Below, in pieces: positions 1 to 12,303 of a stretch of DNA of 64,000 nt. Numbering within the stretch: the first letter of the stretch is position 1; the number at the start of each line of letters is the position of its first letter. This DNA is from Photobacterium sp. DA100 (GTDB lineage Bacteria > Pseudomonadota > Gammaproteobacteria > Enterobacterales > Vibrionaceae). The notes below the pieces were generated by a model. It was given only the letters and a program-made list of their open reading frames with translations, searched no databases and was not told the origin of the DNA. The position numbers and the translations under genes are program-made. The stretch covers positions 3,162,001 to 3,226,000 of the forward strand of contig NZ_CP119423.1 in NCBI RefSeq assembly GCF_029223585.1. The letters are read 5' to 3'.

Positions 1-924
1 CAGCACATCCACAACACCAGAGCGCAGCGCACCGAGCAGGGCCAATGCCTTACTGTTCTCGGCAGCGGTTACCACAACTGTCGGTATATGGCGCAGCTCT
101 TCCATACTCAATCCGATCACCCTGTCGCTCATCATGGTATCGGCACGTCGGCCCTGGCTATCAAAGAAGTCATAACCGGCAATATCACCCACCACGCCTT
201 TGCGGATCCTCGCTTCGACAATCTCCTGGGGAGTGAACCAACCCAACTTCACCATGTGGCTGTTCTCATTCATATCCCCGACACCAACCAATGCCACATC
301 TGCGCGCCTTGCACGATCCAGGGTCTCCTTTACCGTACCGTTCTTCATAAAAGCTTCTTTTACCTTAATATCTTCCACATAGGCCGGCGCATACAAGGTC
401 TCACTGATGCCATCGTACTTCTTGGCCAGCTGGCGGCAGATATGGTCGGCATTGATTGCATTACCGGAGCGGTGAGTTCCTCCAATACCCGAGACAAAAC
501 GGCAATTACGGTGAGGAACGACTCCGACATGGCTGGCGATTGAGGCAATATTGCGTCCCTGACCAACGGTTACCACCATGTCATCGGTCAGTATGGAGGA
601 CAGATAGCTAGACACCAAACTGGCCACCTGCTGACGCTGGCTTTCGTCATCAGGCTGATCAAGGGCTATCAGTGCCCGCTTCAAATTAAAGCGCTCTACC
701 AGCTGCTGCTCCAGCTTCTCACTGAACACCGGGTGGTACTTCACGGTGATTTCAACCACCCCTTCATCTCTGGCACGGCGCAGCAAACGGCCAACTTTGG
801 CTCGCGACATCCCAAACATCTTCGAGATTTCTTCCTGGGTAGCCCCATCCTGGTAATAGGCGATGGCAATTTCGGTAAGCAGATCGCTGTCTACATGGGT
901 GGTGTCATTATGGGGCGCTGTCAT
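1..924 (-). CDS. SorC-family sugar-binding transcriptional regulator (C-terminus cut by window edge)
   Basis: Reading the minus strand from 924 to position 1 gives 308 open codons with no stop. The N-terminus has a DNA-binding helix-turn-helix (AIAYYQDGATQEEISKMFG, then SRAKVGRLLRRAR, about residues 12-45), followed by the sugar-phosphate-binding fold of SorC/DeoR-type regulators (TVGQGRN, FVSGIGG, LVGVGDM). Such proteins control carbohydrate or deoxyribose operons and bind a phosphorylated sugar as effector. The ATG at 924 is preferred over the in-frame ATG at 930 because AAAGG lies 7 nt before it. The target operon lies outside the window, so the ligand is unknown. Family is confident; function is not. 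Confidence 0.88.
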   Translation of the reverse strand, partial: MTAPHNDTTHVDSDLLTEIAIAYYQDGATQEEISKMFGMSRAKVGRLLRRARDEGVVEITVKYHPVFSEKLEQQLVERFNLKRALIALDQPDDESQRQQVASLVSSYLSSILTDDMVVTVGQGRNIASIASHVGVVPHRNCRFVSGIGGTHRSGNAINADHICRQLAKKYDGISETLYAPAYVEDIKVKEAFMKNGTVKETLDRARRADVALVGVGDMNENSHMVKLGWFTPQEIVEARIRKGVVGDIAGYDFFDSQGRRADTMMSDRVIGLSMEELRHIPTVVVTAAENSKALALLGALRSGVVDVL

Positions 925-1214
925 GGCCATACCTTTTGTTACTAATAAGGGTTACGAATAGGATTTGAGCTGAAGGGCTATTTTAGCCGTTATAGGAAAA
1001 GACAGCGAGTGCCAAGCCAGGACAGCCTGCCAAAATGAGACTCCGCCCCTCGTTCAACTCCTGAAAGTAAAATCTCCCTTTTGCTGCACAAAAGAAAAAC
1101 TTAGATTAGGTCGACACCATTACCAAAATAAAATATTGATTTTAAAAACTTAAATTCATGTGCAGCTTTTGGGGCACTATAGTCAAAAAGCTAAAATAGC
1201 TGTACTGAGCATAC
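925..1214. other. Intergenic region upstream of the SorC-type regulator
   Basis: About 290 bases without a gene. The part at 1080-1200 is AT-rich. On the minus strand a TTGGCA / TATAAC pair with a 15-bp spacer (about 983-1009) could be the promoter of the regulator, but the spacer is short. I see no clear operator palindrome. Confidence 0.4.
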
Positions 1215-1242
1215 GAAAAATCCCCAGCATTGCTGCTAGGGA
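1215..1242 (-). terminator. Rho-independent terminator, last of four after the rRNA operon
   Basis: Stem between 1221-1229 and 1234-1242 (one mismatch), followed on the minus strand by a run of U. It closes the decayed tRNA-Asp array. Confidence 0.7.
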
Positions 1243-1360
1243 CTTAATGATTGGCGGAGGGCTGGGGTCGCACACGACCAGGAGTCGATGGTCCGGCATT
1301 GCGGCGGGGACGCTTAGTTCCGCGAAAAGTGCGTAGCACTTTTAGGAGCGTCAGATACAA

Positions 1361-1390
1361 GAAAGCCTCGCTATTTCTAACGAGGCTTCT
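1361..1390 (-). terminator. Terminator between decayed tRNA-Asp blocks
   Basis: GAAGCCTCG and its complement separated by about 10 nt, with a short interrupted U run on the minus strand. Weaker than its neighbours. Confidence 0.6.
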
Positions 1391-1464
1391 TAATAAATGG
1401 CGGAGGGCCGGGCTTGCGCACAAGCGGGACTCATTCGCCTGCAAGGCGAACATATCCGACAGAC

Positions 1465-1496
1465 GTAAAAAAGCCCGAGTCTTTCGACTCGGGCTT
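1465..1496 (-). terminator. Strong terminator between decayed tRNA-Asp blocks
   Basis: Perfect 11-bp stem 1471-1481 / 1486-1496 with loop of 4, followed on the minus strand by six U. Confidence 0.85.
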
Positions 1497-1583
1497 AGTA
1501 TAAGTGGCGGAGCGGACGGGAATCGATGGTCCGGCATCCCGGCCCGCGAAAAAGTGCACAGCACTTTCGGGAGCGTCAGATAG

Positions 1584-1612
1584 CAAAAAACCCCAGCCTT
1601 TCGACTGAGGTT
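1584..1612 (-). terminator. Primary terminator after tRNA-Asp of the rRNA operon
   Basis: Stem 1589-1596 / 1605-1612 and a U-run on the minus strand, 11 nt after the tRNA-Asp 3' end. Confidence 0.8.
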
Positions 1613-1622
1613 TCTTAATAAG

Positions 1623-1699
1623 TGGCGGAGCGGACGGGACTCGAACCCGCGACCCCCGGCGTGACAGGCCGGTATTCTAACCAACTGAACTACCGCTCC
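1623..1699 (-). tRNA. tRNA-Asp (anticodon GTC)
   Basis: The reverse complement gives a 77-nt cloverleaf starting GGAGCGGTAGTTCAG, with anticodon loop CTGTCAC, T arm GGTTCGAGTCC and an encoded 3' CCA. It is the last gene of the rRNA operon, directly upstream (in transcript order) of the decayed copies. Confidence 0.97.
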
Positions 1700-1731
1700 G
1701 CAGCGTGTCTATTCAGCATATTGCAATTTGG

Positions 1732-1850
1732 CACTTAGCAATGTCCTACTCTCACATGGGGAGGCCCCACACTACCATCGGCGCTACAACGTTTCACTTC
1801 TGAGTTCGGCATGGGATCAGGTGGGACCGCTGTGCTATGGTCGCTAAGTA
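1732..1850 (-). rRNA. rrf: 5S rRNA, distal copy
   Basis: About 119 nt with the conserved 5S core (CCATGCCGAACTCAG, complement at about 1804-1818). It is the second 5S gene of the operon. Helix I (ACTTAGC/GCTAAGT) and helix II (ACAGCG with CGTTGT) pair fully within this copy but differ in sequence from the proximal copy, with both strands changed together. Confidence 0.93.
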
Positions 1851-1892
1851 AATCTGTTACTGTTCATGTCAGTGACACAAACAAAAATTCGA

Positions 1893-2010
1893 GCCTGGCG
1901 ATGTCCTACTCTCACATGGGGAGGCCCCACACTACCATCGGCGCTATTACGTTTCACTGCTGAGTTCGGCATGGGATCAGGTGGGTCCATAATGCTATGG
2001 TCGCCAAGCA
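1893..2010 (-). rRNA. rrf: 5S rRNA, proximal copy
   Basis: About 118 nt, the first 5S gene after 23S. Helix I is GCTTGGCG/CGCCAGGC and helix II is ATTATG with CGTAAT. It thus differs from the distal copy in both paired arms while keeping the fold. The 42-nt spacer between the two 5S genes shows nothing notable. Confidence 0.93.
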
Positions 2011-2094
2011 AAATTCTTACAATCTCGAAAGCTGATGTTCTCGCACTACATTCAAGTGCTCATGGAGTCCGTTAAAACCCCTTGGGTGTTGTAT

Positions 2095-4979
<2,885 letters not shown>

Positions 4980-5166
4980 ATACAACCCCAAGGGGTCTGT
5001 TCGTATGGCTCAACAACCAAGGTTGTTCATCTGAGTTGTGATGAACTGTGTTTCGCCGGACTCTTACACAAGACACTTGAATGTGTGTTGCTTGAGAACT
5101 CGTTCTATCTTTCGATAGAACTATTAGTATTGAATTTTAAAAATTCAATTTACTAGTCAGCTTTCC

Positions 5167-5184
5167 AGATTGTTAAAGAGCATG
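5167..5184 (-). promoter_or_regulatory. Spacer boxA antitermination element before 23S
   Basis: Minus strand reads TGCTCTTTAACAATCTGG, matching the rrn boxA element to which NusB/S10 bind. It lies about 190 nt upstream of 23S in the tRNA-Val to 23S spacer (4980-5294), which otherwise holds only AT-rich processed sequence. Confidence 0.85.
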
Positions 5185-5294
5185 TGTTTATCGTTAGATA
5201 ACCACTTTCTAATGATTTTCGGCGGCAAAAAAGCGGACCCAACAAAGTTAACCTTCATTGAATCTGCGTATCCGTGCAGAAAATGATTAGAGAG

Positions 5295-5370
5295 TGGTGG
5301 GCGATACCGGGCTCGAACCAGTGACCCCCTCCTTGTAAGGGAGGTGCTCTCCCAACTGAGCTAATCGCCC
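5295..5370 (-). tRNA. tRNA-Val (anticodon TAC)
   Basis: 76-nt cloverleaf starting GGGCGATTAGCTCAG, anticodon loop CTTACAA, T arm GGTTCGAGCCC, encoded CCA. It is the third tRNA in the 16S-23S spacer. Confidence 0.97.
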
Positions 5371-5400
5371 TCCGATGTTTTACATCTTCAAAGGAGAAGA

Positions 5401-5476
5401 TGGTGGGTCGTGCAGGATTCGAACCTGCGACCAATTGATTAAAAGTCAACTGCTCTACCAACTGAGCTAACGACCC
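5401..5476 (-). tRNA. tRNA-Lys (anticodon TTT)
   Basis: 76-nt cloverleaf starting GGGTCGTTAGCTCAG, anticodon loop CTTTTAA, encoded CCA. Middle tRNA of the spacer. Confidence 0.97.
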
Positions 5477-5477
5477 G

Positions 5478-5553
5478 TGGCGTCCCATAGGGGAGTCGAA
5501 CCCCTGTTACCGCCGTGAAAGGGCGGTGTCCTAGGCCTCTAGACGAATGGGAC
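5478..5553 (-). tRNA. tRNA-Glu (anticodon TTC)
   Basis: 76-nt cloverleaf starting GTCCCATTCGTCTAGAGG, anticodon loop CTTTCAC, encoded CCA. First tRNA after 16S, separated from tRNA-Lys by one base. Confidence 0.97.
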
Positions 5554-5644
5554 TAAGTGTTTTCAGGTTTGGGTACCTGAACATGTTCTCTACTTTTCGA
5601 CCAAGCAATCTGTGTGGACACTGCATAAAACGCAGTCATATCGT

Positions 5645-7196
<1,552 letters not shown>

Positions 7197-7342
7197 AAGT
7201 TTTGGCTCAATGAATACTGTTATTACTTATTTCTAAGTAAGAATTGACTGTGCCGAATCTTGCGATTCGATTTGGTCACTCAGTTTCATTGATAATTCTT
7301 TTTGACTATCATTTCACGAGTGCCCACACAGATTGCATGGTC

Positions 7343-7358
7343 AAATTGTTAAAGAACA
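7343..7358 (-). promoter_or_regulatory. Leader boxA antitermination element before 16S
   Basis: Minus strand TGTTCTTTAACAATTT, the rrn boxA, lies in the 16S leader between the promoter and 16S. Confidence 0.85.
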
Positions 7359-7410
7359 ATACTGATTGGTTAGCGGCTTAAGTTGCCGTGCTCCGTGTCA
7401 GTGAGGTGGC

Positions 7411-7438
7411 ATTATAGGGAGAGATTTCGAGAGGGCAA
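7411..7438 (-). promoter_or_regulatory. rrn P1-type promoter of the rRNA operon
   Basis: Minus strand TTGCCC, 16-bp spacer, TATAAT, followed by a GC-containing discriminator. An A/T-rich UP-like tract (about 7439-7460) lies just upstream. This is the only strong promoter seen before 16S; the rest of 7439-7576 holds no gene. Confidence 0.85.
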
Positions 7439-7576
7439 TAGTTTTTTAATAAAAAAGAGCCTTTTGAACAAAACACAACCAAAGGTGCTAAATAGCGACC
7501 CAACAGAAGCCTTTTTACTGAAGTCTATCAACTGAAACCTCTCTTTGAATCGTCCACTTTAAAGAAAATCAGACTG

Positions 7577-8026
7577 CTAGTTAAACTCACTAAAACGAGA
7601 AACCATTGTCTTGAACTCTATTGCATGGGGTGTACCCCAGCGATCTGTCCAGTCTATTTTCACCTTGATCGTTTTTGCCGCCGCAGATGTCGCTCCCGGC
7701 AGTAAAATGGCGTCAGTTATAAAAACCTTACGGTTAAAACTATAAGCCGAGCCAGAAACTGATAGGCCATTTTCTGGATACATTCCCGCCGCCATAGAAG
7801 CACCATCAAACAAAACTGTGCCAATTGCACCAGAAATTGTTGAACGTGTACGGTAGTGATCGAGTTTTGATTCAGCCAGAGCTATGGCTTCAAGAGAATT
7901 GAGTGCATAGTCTGCCTTTCGTTCCAGATAGCTCTGCATTCGGACTAATCCCAGTCCCCCCACCGACAACACAGCCAAAGAAATCACGGCCTCCAGCAAA
8001 CTAAAACCTTTTTGCTTAGAAATCAT
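7577..8026 (-). CDS. pilV: Type IV pilus minor pilin, PilV-like
   Basis: 149 aa. The prepilin leader MISKQKG is followed by FSLLEAVISLAVLSVGGLGL: cleavage by the prepilin peptidase after Gly7, phenylalanine at +1 and Glu at +5, then the hydrophobic N-terminal helix. The rest matches the short globular domain of PilV minor pilins. It is the last gene of a four-gene minor pilin operon and overlaps pilX by 11 nt. Minor pilins prime pilus assembly in the inner membrane and form the tip complex. The assignment to PilV rests on leader, size and gene order. Confidence 0.82.
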   Translation of the reverse strand: MISKQKGFSLLEAVISLAVLSVGGLGLVRMQSYLERKADYALNSLEAIALAESKLDHYRTRSTISGAIGTVLFDGASMAAGMYPENGLSVSGSAYSFNRKVFITDAILLPGATSAAAKTIKVKIDWTDRWGTPHAIEFKTMVSRFSEFN

Positions 8027-9308
8027 GCCATGAGCCCTCTATCCATACAGGCGGAAGTACGAGAGTAACATCATCGATTTTGTCTTTGTTAAAAGCAAAG
8101 TTAAGTGACTGAGCAAAGTAGGCATCGAGATTTTCGGTATCAAGTATCTGCCCACCAGAAAACACAAAAGCCCCCCGTTGAAAATAGACAGTGTTACCTT
8201 TTGTCAGGGTAGGGAAATATACAGCATTACCAAAATGGCTGTTGGCTTCAAATTCACCCCAAAGCGCTTCGACTGGCGTGAAGTCTGTTGTCAGGTGATA
8301 CAGCATCCCCGGAAAAGTCATCGAACCCTGAATTGAGAAGATACCATCGTGGATCATTAGAAATGTGGCCGGATTCCCCTTACTAGTGAAAGCCTCTGAT
8401 AATTTCTCTACTCCCCCACCAACACCTGAAGTTAACTCGCACGAACCCTCCACCCAGATGTGGGACACTCCTGCTTCGACTTTACTCGCAAGTTTCTCTC
8501 CGCAATTCTCGACTATTCCGTAGTCTACCCCCGAAATCGAAACCGTTTTTGACGCGTTAATCGTTGAAAACCCCCACTCACTGCTTGTTCGCACCTCGTT
8601 CCAGTCCGACTTGTCCCGCTTAAACATGTCAAAAAACGGGTCAAGGCCTGTTGTTTGTACGAAATCTGCACCATAACCAGAATTACTGGATACATTTGTC
8701 ATATGACTGTCAGCACAATCGAAACCCTGAGAGTCAAAGCCCTGATAAGGAGCGGCCCCATGAATCAGGCCTAGGTTGGCAGCTCCAGAATGTGATGAGA
8801 AAATACGCTTGTAATTTATCGCCACGCACTGCCATCCTTCCGGGCCAAGCACACCGGGATCGGGGGTTGAAAATGCAGACGATCCATAAATATACAGATC
8901 AGCCGTTGACTTAAGTGCTCCGGGGGCACTTCCCTCAAATGCCATTGTTTTAACTAGTCGCTTCTTTATACCCTGGGTACTATATTCAGAAATAACGTCA
9001 TAGTGCGTGCCACTTAATTGGTATTTTAATACTGATAGTGCTAGGGGCGACTTGCATTCTGATGCAAGGTAACCCGGGTAAATGCTGTCATCAAGCATAG
9101 CTGGATCTAAATCAACGGAAGCCTTAGTAAAAGCACACTCAAGCCCCCCCTCCGCGGCCCAATAGGCCTTTCGTGCCGCCAGTTCATTATCGGCCCGCTT
9201 AATCTGATAAAACACTGTTCTTGATGCCCCCAACGTCATCATAAGCGCCGCTACCAGCATAATGGCGGTAATAAGCAAGCTCATCATTCCAGACTGTTTA
9301 CGTATCAT
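8016..9308 (-). CDS. pilX: Large PilX-like minor pilin
   Basis: 430 aa. The N-terminus (MIRKQSG, then MMSLLITAIMLVAALMMTLG) is a prepilin leader plus hydrophobic helix that lacks the usual Glu at +5, as in PilX and GspK tip pseudopilins. The AAEGGLECAF segment after the helix is typical of PilX. The globular part is about twice as long as that of Pseudomonas PilX and contains several cysteines, which could form disulfides outside the cell. It overlaps pilW by 4 nt (ATGA) and pilV by 11 nt. In the V. cholerae competence pilus cluster a similarly placed large minor pilin exists; adhesion or DNA contact by the extra domain is only a guess. Confidence 0.8.
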   Translation of the reverse strand: MIRKQSGMMSLLITAIMLVAALMMTLGASRTVFYQIKRADNELAARKAYWAAEGGLECAFTKASVDLDPAMLDDSIYPGYLASECKSPLALSVLKYQLSGTHYDVISEYSTQGIKKRLVKTMAFEGSAPGALKSTADLYIYGSSAFSTPDPGVLGPEGWQCVAINYKRIFSSHSGAANLGLIHGAAPYQGFDSQGFDCADSHMTNVSSNSGYGADFVQTTGLDPFFDMFKRDKSDWNEVRTSSEWGFSTINASKTVSISGVDYGIVENCGEKLASKVEAGVSHIWVEGSCELTSGVGGGVEKLSEAFTSKGNPATFLMIHDGIFSIQGSMTFPGMLYHLTTDFTPVEALWGEFEANSHFGNAVYFPTLTKGNTVYFQRGAFVFSGGQILDTENLDAYFAQSLNFAFNKDKIDDVTLVLPPVWIEGSWHDF

Positions 9309-9919
9309 TGCCAGTTCCTTACCAAAAAACTTGTCTGCTTCTCATACGACTGCATGCCATTGGTGACATCGAGTGTCAGGGTTATTTTGTAACTGGTCGC
9401 CGATGCTGTAGACACAATATCGCTGACAACATTAAAACTATTCACTTCGAGTTGTTTATAAGGAAGGATTGCGGCGACCTCCGCCGATGAGCACAAATCG
9501 GCATAAGAAAAAGAGGGAGTTGATGCTATTTCTCGTCGTTGGCACATTTGAACGGTTTCTGTACCGGCCAGTGAAGTCGTTTTATGAAACTTAATGCCTC
9601 GCCACTCACCGGCTTCATCTAAATAGACGAAGCCGATTTCATTAGTCCCCATTTCGACAGTACTGCTCGATCCTGACAACATAGCTACACTCCCAGTTCC
9701 ACCACTGTAACCAGCCCTTACCAATTCTTCTTTCATCAGCCTCAATGCGTCATTGACATCCTGATAAAGAGACAGGCTTTTTGCCCTTTCTGATATTACC
9801 TTAAAGCCAGAAAAGTATACCGCCCCTACATTGGTGATAACTATCATGCTAACGGCAGCGGCAACGGTAAATTCCACCAGCGAAAGACCGAGTTGCCTAT
9901 TAACAGACACCATAACCAT
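9305..9919 (-). CDS. pilW: Type IV pilus minor pilin, PilW-like
   Basis: 204 aa. Leader of about 11 residues ending in Gly, then LSLVEFTVAAAVSMIVITNV, with Glu at +5 of the mature protein. The following region with conserved RLMKEELVRAGYSGG fits the PilW family. The start at 9919 overlaps the end of the upstream fimT-like gene by 20 nt; a start at the next ATG (9913) is possible. It is translated with pilX through an ATGA overlap. Expected role: inner-membrane priming complex and pilus tip. Confidence 0.82.
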   Translation of the reverse strand: MVMVSVNRQLGLSLVEFTVAAAVSMIVITNVGAVYFSGFKVISERAKSLSLYQDVNDALRLMKEELVRAGYSGGTGSVAMLSGSSSTVEMGTNEIGFVYLDEAGEWRGIKFHKTTSLAGTETVQMCQRREIASTPSFSYADLCSSAEVAAILPYKQLEVNSFNVVSDIVSTASATSYKITLTLDVTNGMQSYEKQTSFLVRNWQ

Positions 9920-10487
9920 AAGCTCCCGAATCAGAACATATATAAATGCGCCCCGTCATCCGGTTCATTTTAACCTCGACGCTTTGAGCCGGGTCCGACG
10001 CGTAAAACTGGTAAGTAATATGGAGATTGGAAGTCCCCCTGATCGGGCTGACAGTAACTGTGGTCGAATAATTAGCTTTGACATAAACTTGCTTAAAGCC
10101 ATTCCCCTGTAAAACAGAATAAGCATTACCAACAGTATCCGATATTGATGCGCCTGAAACCGCCGAAGGCAGCAGCGCCAATACCCACTCACCATCGGAA
10201 TGATAGCTAGTGACATCATTCCCATCATCCCGCACCAACTCAAGATTCAACTCCTCATTGCGTATCACCGCTTCAGACTTAGCCTGCATTAACAGCCCTT
10301 GCAATTCTTCGGCCAGACGAACCACACGGTTGCGCTCCAGCAAAGTCTGGAAAGAAGGTGCTGTCGCAGCCGCCAGAATCGCGAGCACTGCTATCGCGAT
10401 CACAAGCTCGATTAAGGTAAAGCCTGCGACACGGTTAGATCTTTGCCTTCTCTGTTGCTTAATTTGCGATACACCAATGTGAGTCAT
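9900..10487 (-). CDS. fimT: Minor pilin FimT/FimU (GspH-like), candidate DNA-binding tip pilin
   Basis: 195 aa from the ATG at 10487. A leader of 22 residues ends in Gly before FTLIELVIAIAVLAILAAAT, with Glu at +5; an upstream in-frame start (10529) would lengthen the leader to an unlikely 36. The SFQTLLERNRVVRLAEEL segment and a C-terminal domain with a Cys pair fit GspH/FimT. FimT of several species binds DNA during transformation through a C-terminal GRxR motif; here the corresponding stretch reads TGRIYIC, keeping only the first Arg. First gene of the operon fimT-pilW-pilX-pilV. Role in competence is inferred from the V. cholerae VC0857-VC0862 cluster. Confidence 0.82.
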   Translation of the reverse strand: MTHIGVSQIKQQRRQRSNRVAGFTLIELVIAIAVLAILAAATAPSFQTLLERNRVVRLAEELQGLLMQAKSEAVIRNEELNLELVRDDGNDVTSYHSDGEWVLALLPSAVSGASISDTVGNAYSVLQGNGFKQVYVKANYSTTVTVSPIRGTSNLHITYQFYASDPAQSVEVKMNRMTGRIYICSDSGAYGYGVC

Positions 10488-10623
10488 TTCCGAAAAACCC
10501 AATAAAACAATAATGTGCCAAAGATCCACAGCTCGTGTCAGGATACCATTGCATCTGTAGCTGTTTATTTTTTAAAAAGAATCATTCGAGGCATTTCGAG
10601 TATCAAAGCAACGGGAGGCACAA

Positions 10624-11016
10624 TTGAAGCAACGCGGCGTGACTCTGATCGAATTAATGATCGCGGTAATCATTATTGGCGTCCTAGCCGCCATTGCCTA
10701 CCCGGCTTACACCCGTCATTTAGTGGAAAGCCATCGCGTCCAGGCAAAGACTAACCTAGTGATGATGCAGCTATGGGCCGAAGAGCAAGTAAGGGCAGGA
10801 ACACTAACAGACGGGGCTATCTCGGCAAGTGAATGCCCAGCATGTAATTTTCATACCCCCCGTTATACTTATAGCCTTACTACAACTGTATCGCCGCCAC
10901 ATGCCACCTACGAGATCTTTGCCAATGTCGTAAGCGGAGGGCCGCAGGATGCTGGTTCCTGTGGTACGCTGTCCATCAAAGGGAATGGCACAACTACACC
11001 CAGTAACTGCTGGTAA
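10624..11016 (+). CDS. pilE: PilE-like type IV minor pilin
   Basis: 130 aa, starting with TTG at 10624 behind a strong GGGAGG ribosome site. The leader MKQRG is short, then VTLIELMIAVIIIGVLAAIA gives the type IV pilin helix with Glu at +5. A C-terminal Cys pair (SCG and SNCW at the very end) and internal Cys residues fit the D-loop of PilE. It is divergent from the fimT operon, sharing the 10488-10623 control region. No pilY1 gene lies beside it. Only low-confidence promoter elements are visible; no clean CRP-S site was found. Confidence 0.85.
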   Translation: MKQRGVTLIELMIAVIIIGVLAAIAYPAYTRHLVESHRVQAKTNLVMMQLWAEEQVRAGTLTDGAISASECPACNFHTPRYTYSLTTTVSPPHATYEIFANVVSGGPQDAGSCGTLSIKGNGTTTPSNCW

Positions 11017-11022
11017 AAACAA

Positions 11023-11046
11023 AAAAGCCAGCTTGCGCTGGCTTTT
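11023..11046. terminator. Bidirectional terminator between pilE and dnaJ
   Basis: Stem AAAAGCCAGC / GCTGGCTTTT with a 4-nt loop; A run before and T run after, so it can serve pilE (plus) and dnaJ (minus). Confidence 0.85.
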
Positions 11047-11070
11047 CGTATATCTAATCTAACAGGTCAA

Positions 11071-12216
11071 TTAACCGGTTAGATCATCGAAGAACTTCTT
11101 CACTCCGTCAAAGAAACCTTCAGCTTTTGGCTTATGCTTCTTTGCCGCTTTACCGCCTAGGGTTTCTTCAAGCTCTTGCAATAGCTCTTTCTGGCGGGCG
11201 CTTAGGTTAACCGGGGTTTCAACCACCAGTTTACAAATCAGATCGCCCACAGCACCACCGCGTACAGATTTCACGCCCTTACCACGCATGCGGAACATAC
11301 GGCCAGTTTGGGTTTCAGACGGCACTTTCAGGTTCACACGGCCATCAAGGGTTGGTACTTCTACCTCGCCACCCAACGCGGCCATAGTGAAGCTCACTGG
11401 CACTTCACAGTATAGGTTGTTGCCGTCACGCTCGAAGATATTGTGCTGCGCAACGTGAACCTGCACGTAGAGATCGCCTGCTGGCGCACCGAACTCGCCA
11501 GCTTCACCCTCGCCAGATAGACGAATGCGATCACCAGTATCCACACCGGCAGGAATTTTAACCGACAGAGTCTTGGTTTCTTCCTTACGGCCCTGGCCAT
11601 GACATGTGCCACAAGGCTCTTTGATGATCTTGCCGCGACCATGACAGTGCGGACAGGTCTGCTGAACAGCGAAGAAGCCCTGACGCATCTGCACCTGACC
11701 ACTGCCGTGACAGGTACCACACGTGGTGGCTGAAGTGCCTTTCTTGGCACCTGAACCATCACAGGTATCACAGTGAACCAAGGTAGGAACACGGATCTCT
11801 TTGCTGCAGCCGCGAACCGCTTCTTCCAGTGTCAGTTCCATGTTGTAGCGCAAGTCGGCACCACGCTGCGCACGCTGCTGGCCACCACGACGGCCACCGC
11901 CACCGAAGATGTCGCCGAACACATCACCAAAAATATCACCGAAGTCAGCACCGCCGCCGAAACCACCGCCGCCGAAGCCGCCACCACCTTGTTCAAAGGC
12001 AGCATGGCCGTACTGGTCGTAAGCTGCTTTCTTCTGAGGATCCGTTAGGATTTCGTATGCAGTCTTAACTTCTTTGAACTTCTCAGCCGCTTGCTCGTCA
12101 CCCTGGTTGCGGTCAGGGTGGAATTTCATTGCAAGGCGCTTGTAAGCCTTCTTGATATCACGCTCTGACGCATCACGACTTACGCCCAGAACTTCGTAAA
12201 AATCTCGTTTTGACAT
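11071..12216 (-). CDS. dnaJ: Chaperone protein DnaJ
   Basis: 381 aa. J domain with HPD (residues about 33-35) that stimulates DnaK ATPase, then a Gly/Phe-rich linker, four CxxCxGxG-type zinc-binding repeats ([32 protein letters not shown]) and the C-terminal substrate domains. The cytosolic co-chaperone delivers unfolded proteins to DnaK. It lies 87 nt downstream of dnaK on the same strand and is probably co-transcribed from the sigma-32-like promoter before dnaK. Length and start match the family. Confidence 0.98.
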   Translation of the reverse strand: MSKRDFYEVLGVSRDASERDIKKAYKRLAMKFHPDRNQGDEQAAEKFKEVKTAYEILTDPQKKAAYDQYGHAAFEQGGGGFGGGGFGGGADFGDIFGDVFGDIFGGGGRRGGQQRAQRGADLRYNMELTLEEAVRGCSKEIRVPTLVHCDTCDGSGAKKGTSATTCGTCHGSGQVQMRQGFFAVQQTCPHCHGRGKIIKEPCGTCHGQGRKEETKTLSVKIPAGVDTGDRIRLSGEGEAGEFGAPAGDLYVQVHVAQHNIFERDGNNLYCEVPVSFTMAALGGEVEVPTLDGRVNLKVPSETQTGRMFRMRGKGVKSVRGGAVGDLICKLVVETPVNLSARQKELLQELEETLGGKAAKKHKPKAEGFFDGVKKFFDDLTG

Positions 12217-12303
12217 ACTTATCTGTCACCTGCCTTAATACAGCTACGGGCGCAAGAGTAACCTCCAACGCCCGCGCTCAAATAAGATTAAGAATTAACT
12301 ATC

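Larger units (their letters stand above)
1250..1622 (-). repeat. Tandem array of decayed tRNA-Asp 3' ends, each followed by a terminator
   Basis: Three blocks begin with the complement of the tRNA-Asp acceptor end (TGGCGGAG...) at about 1504, 1399 and 1251, then diverge from the intact tRNA at 1623-1699. The 1504 block keeps about 20 nt of the acceptor and T arm. The 1504 and 1251 blocks share further sequence with each other (GTCGATGGTCCGGCAT or close to it; a GTGC...GCAC hairpin; GGAGCGTCAGATA), so at least one duplication is younger than the decay. Terminator hairpins lie between the blocks. None of the blocks can fold as a complete tRNA. Confidence 0.75.

Noticed and set aside
1251..1684. 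Two ORFs of 110 and 146 codons on opposite strands across the tRNA-Asp region
   Set aside because: They translate tRNA and terminator sequence; no domain, no ribosome site.
10530..10623. CRP-S/TfoX competence site between fimT and pilE
   Set aside because: No TGCGA-N6-TCGCA-like palindrome found; only a TCGAG direct repeat.
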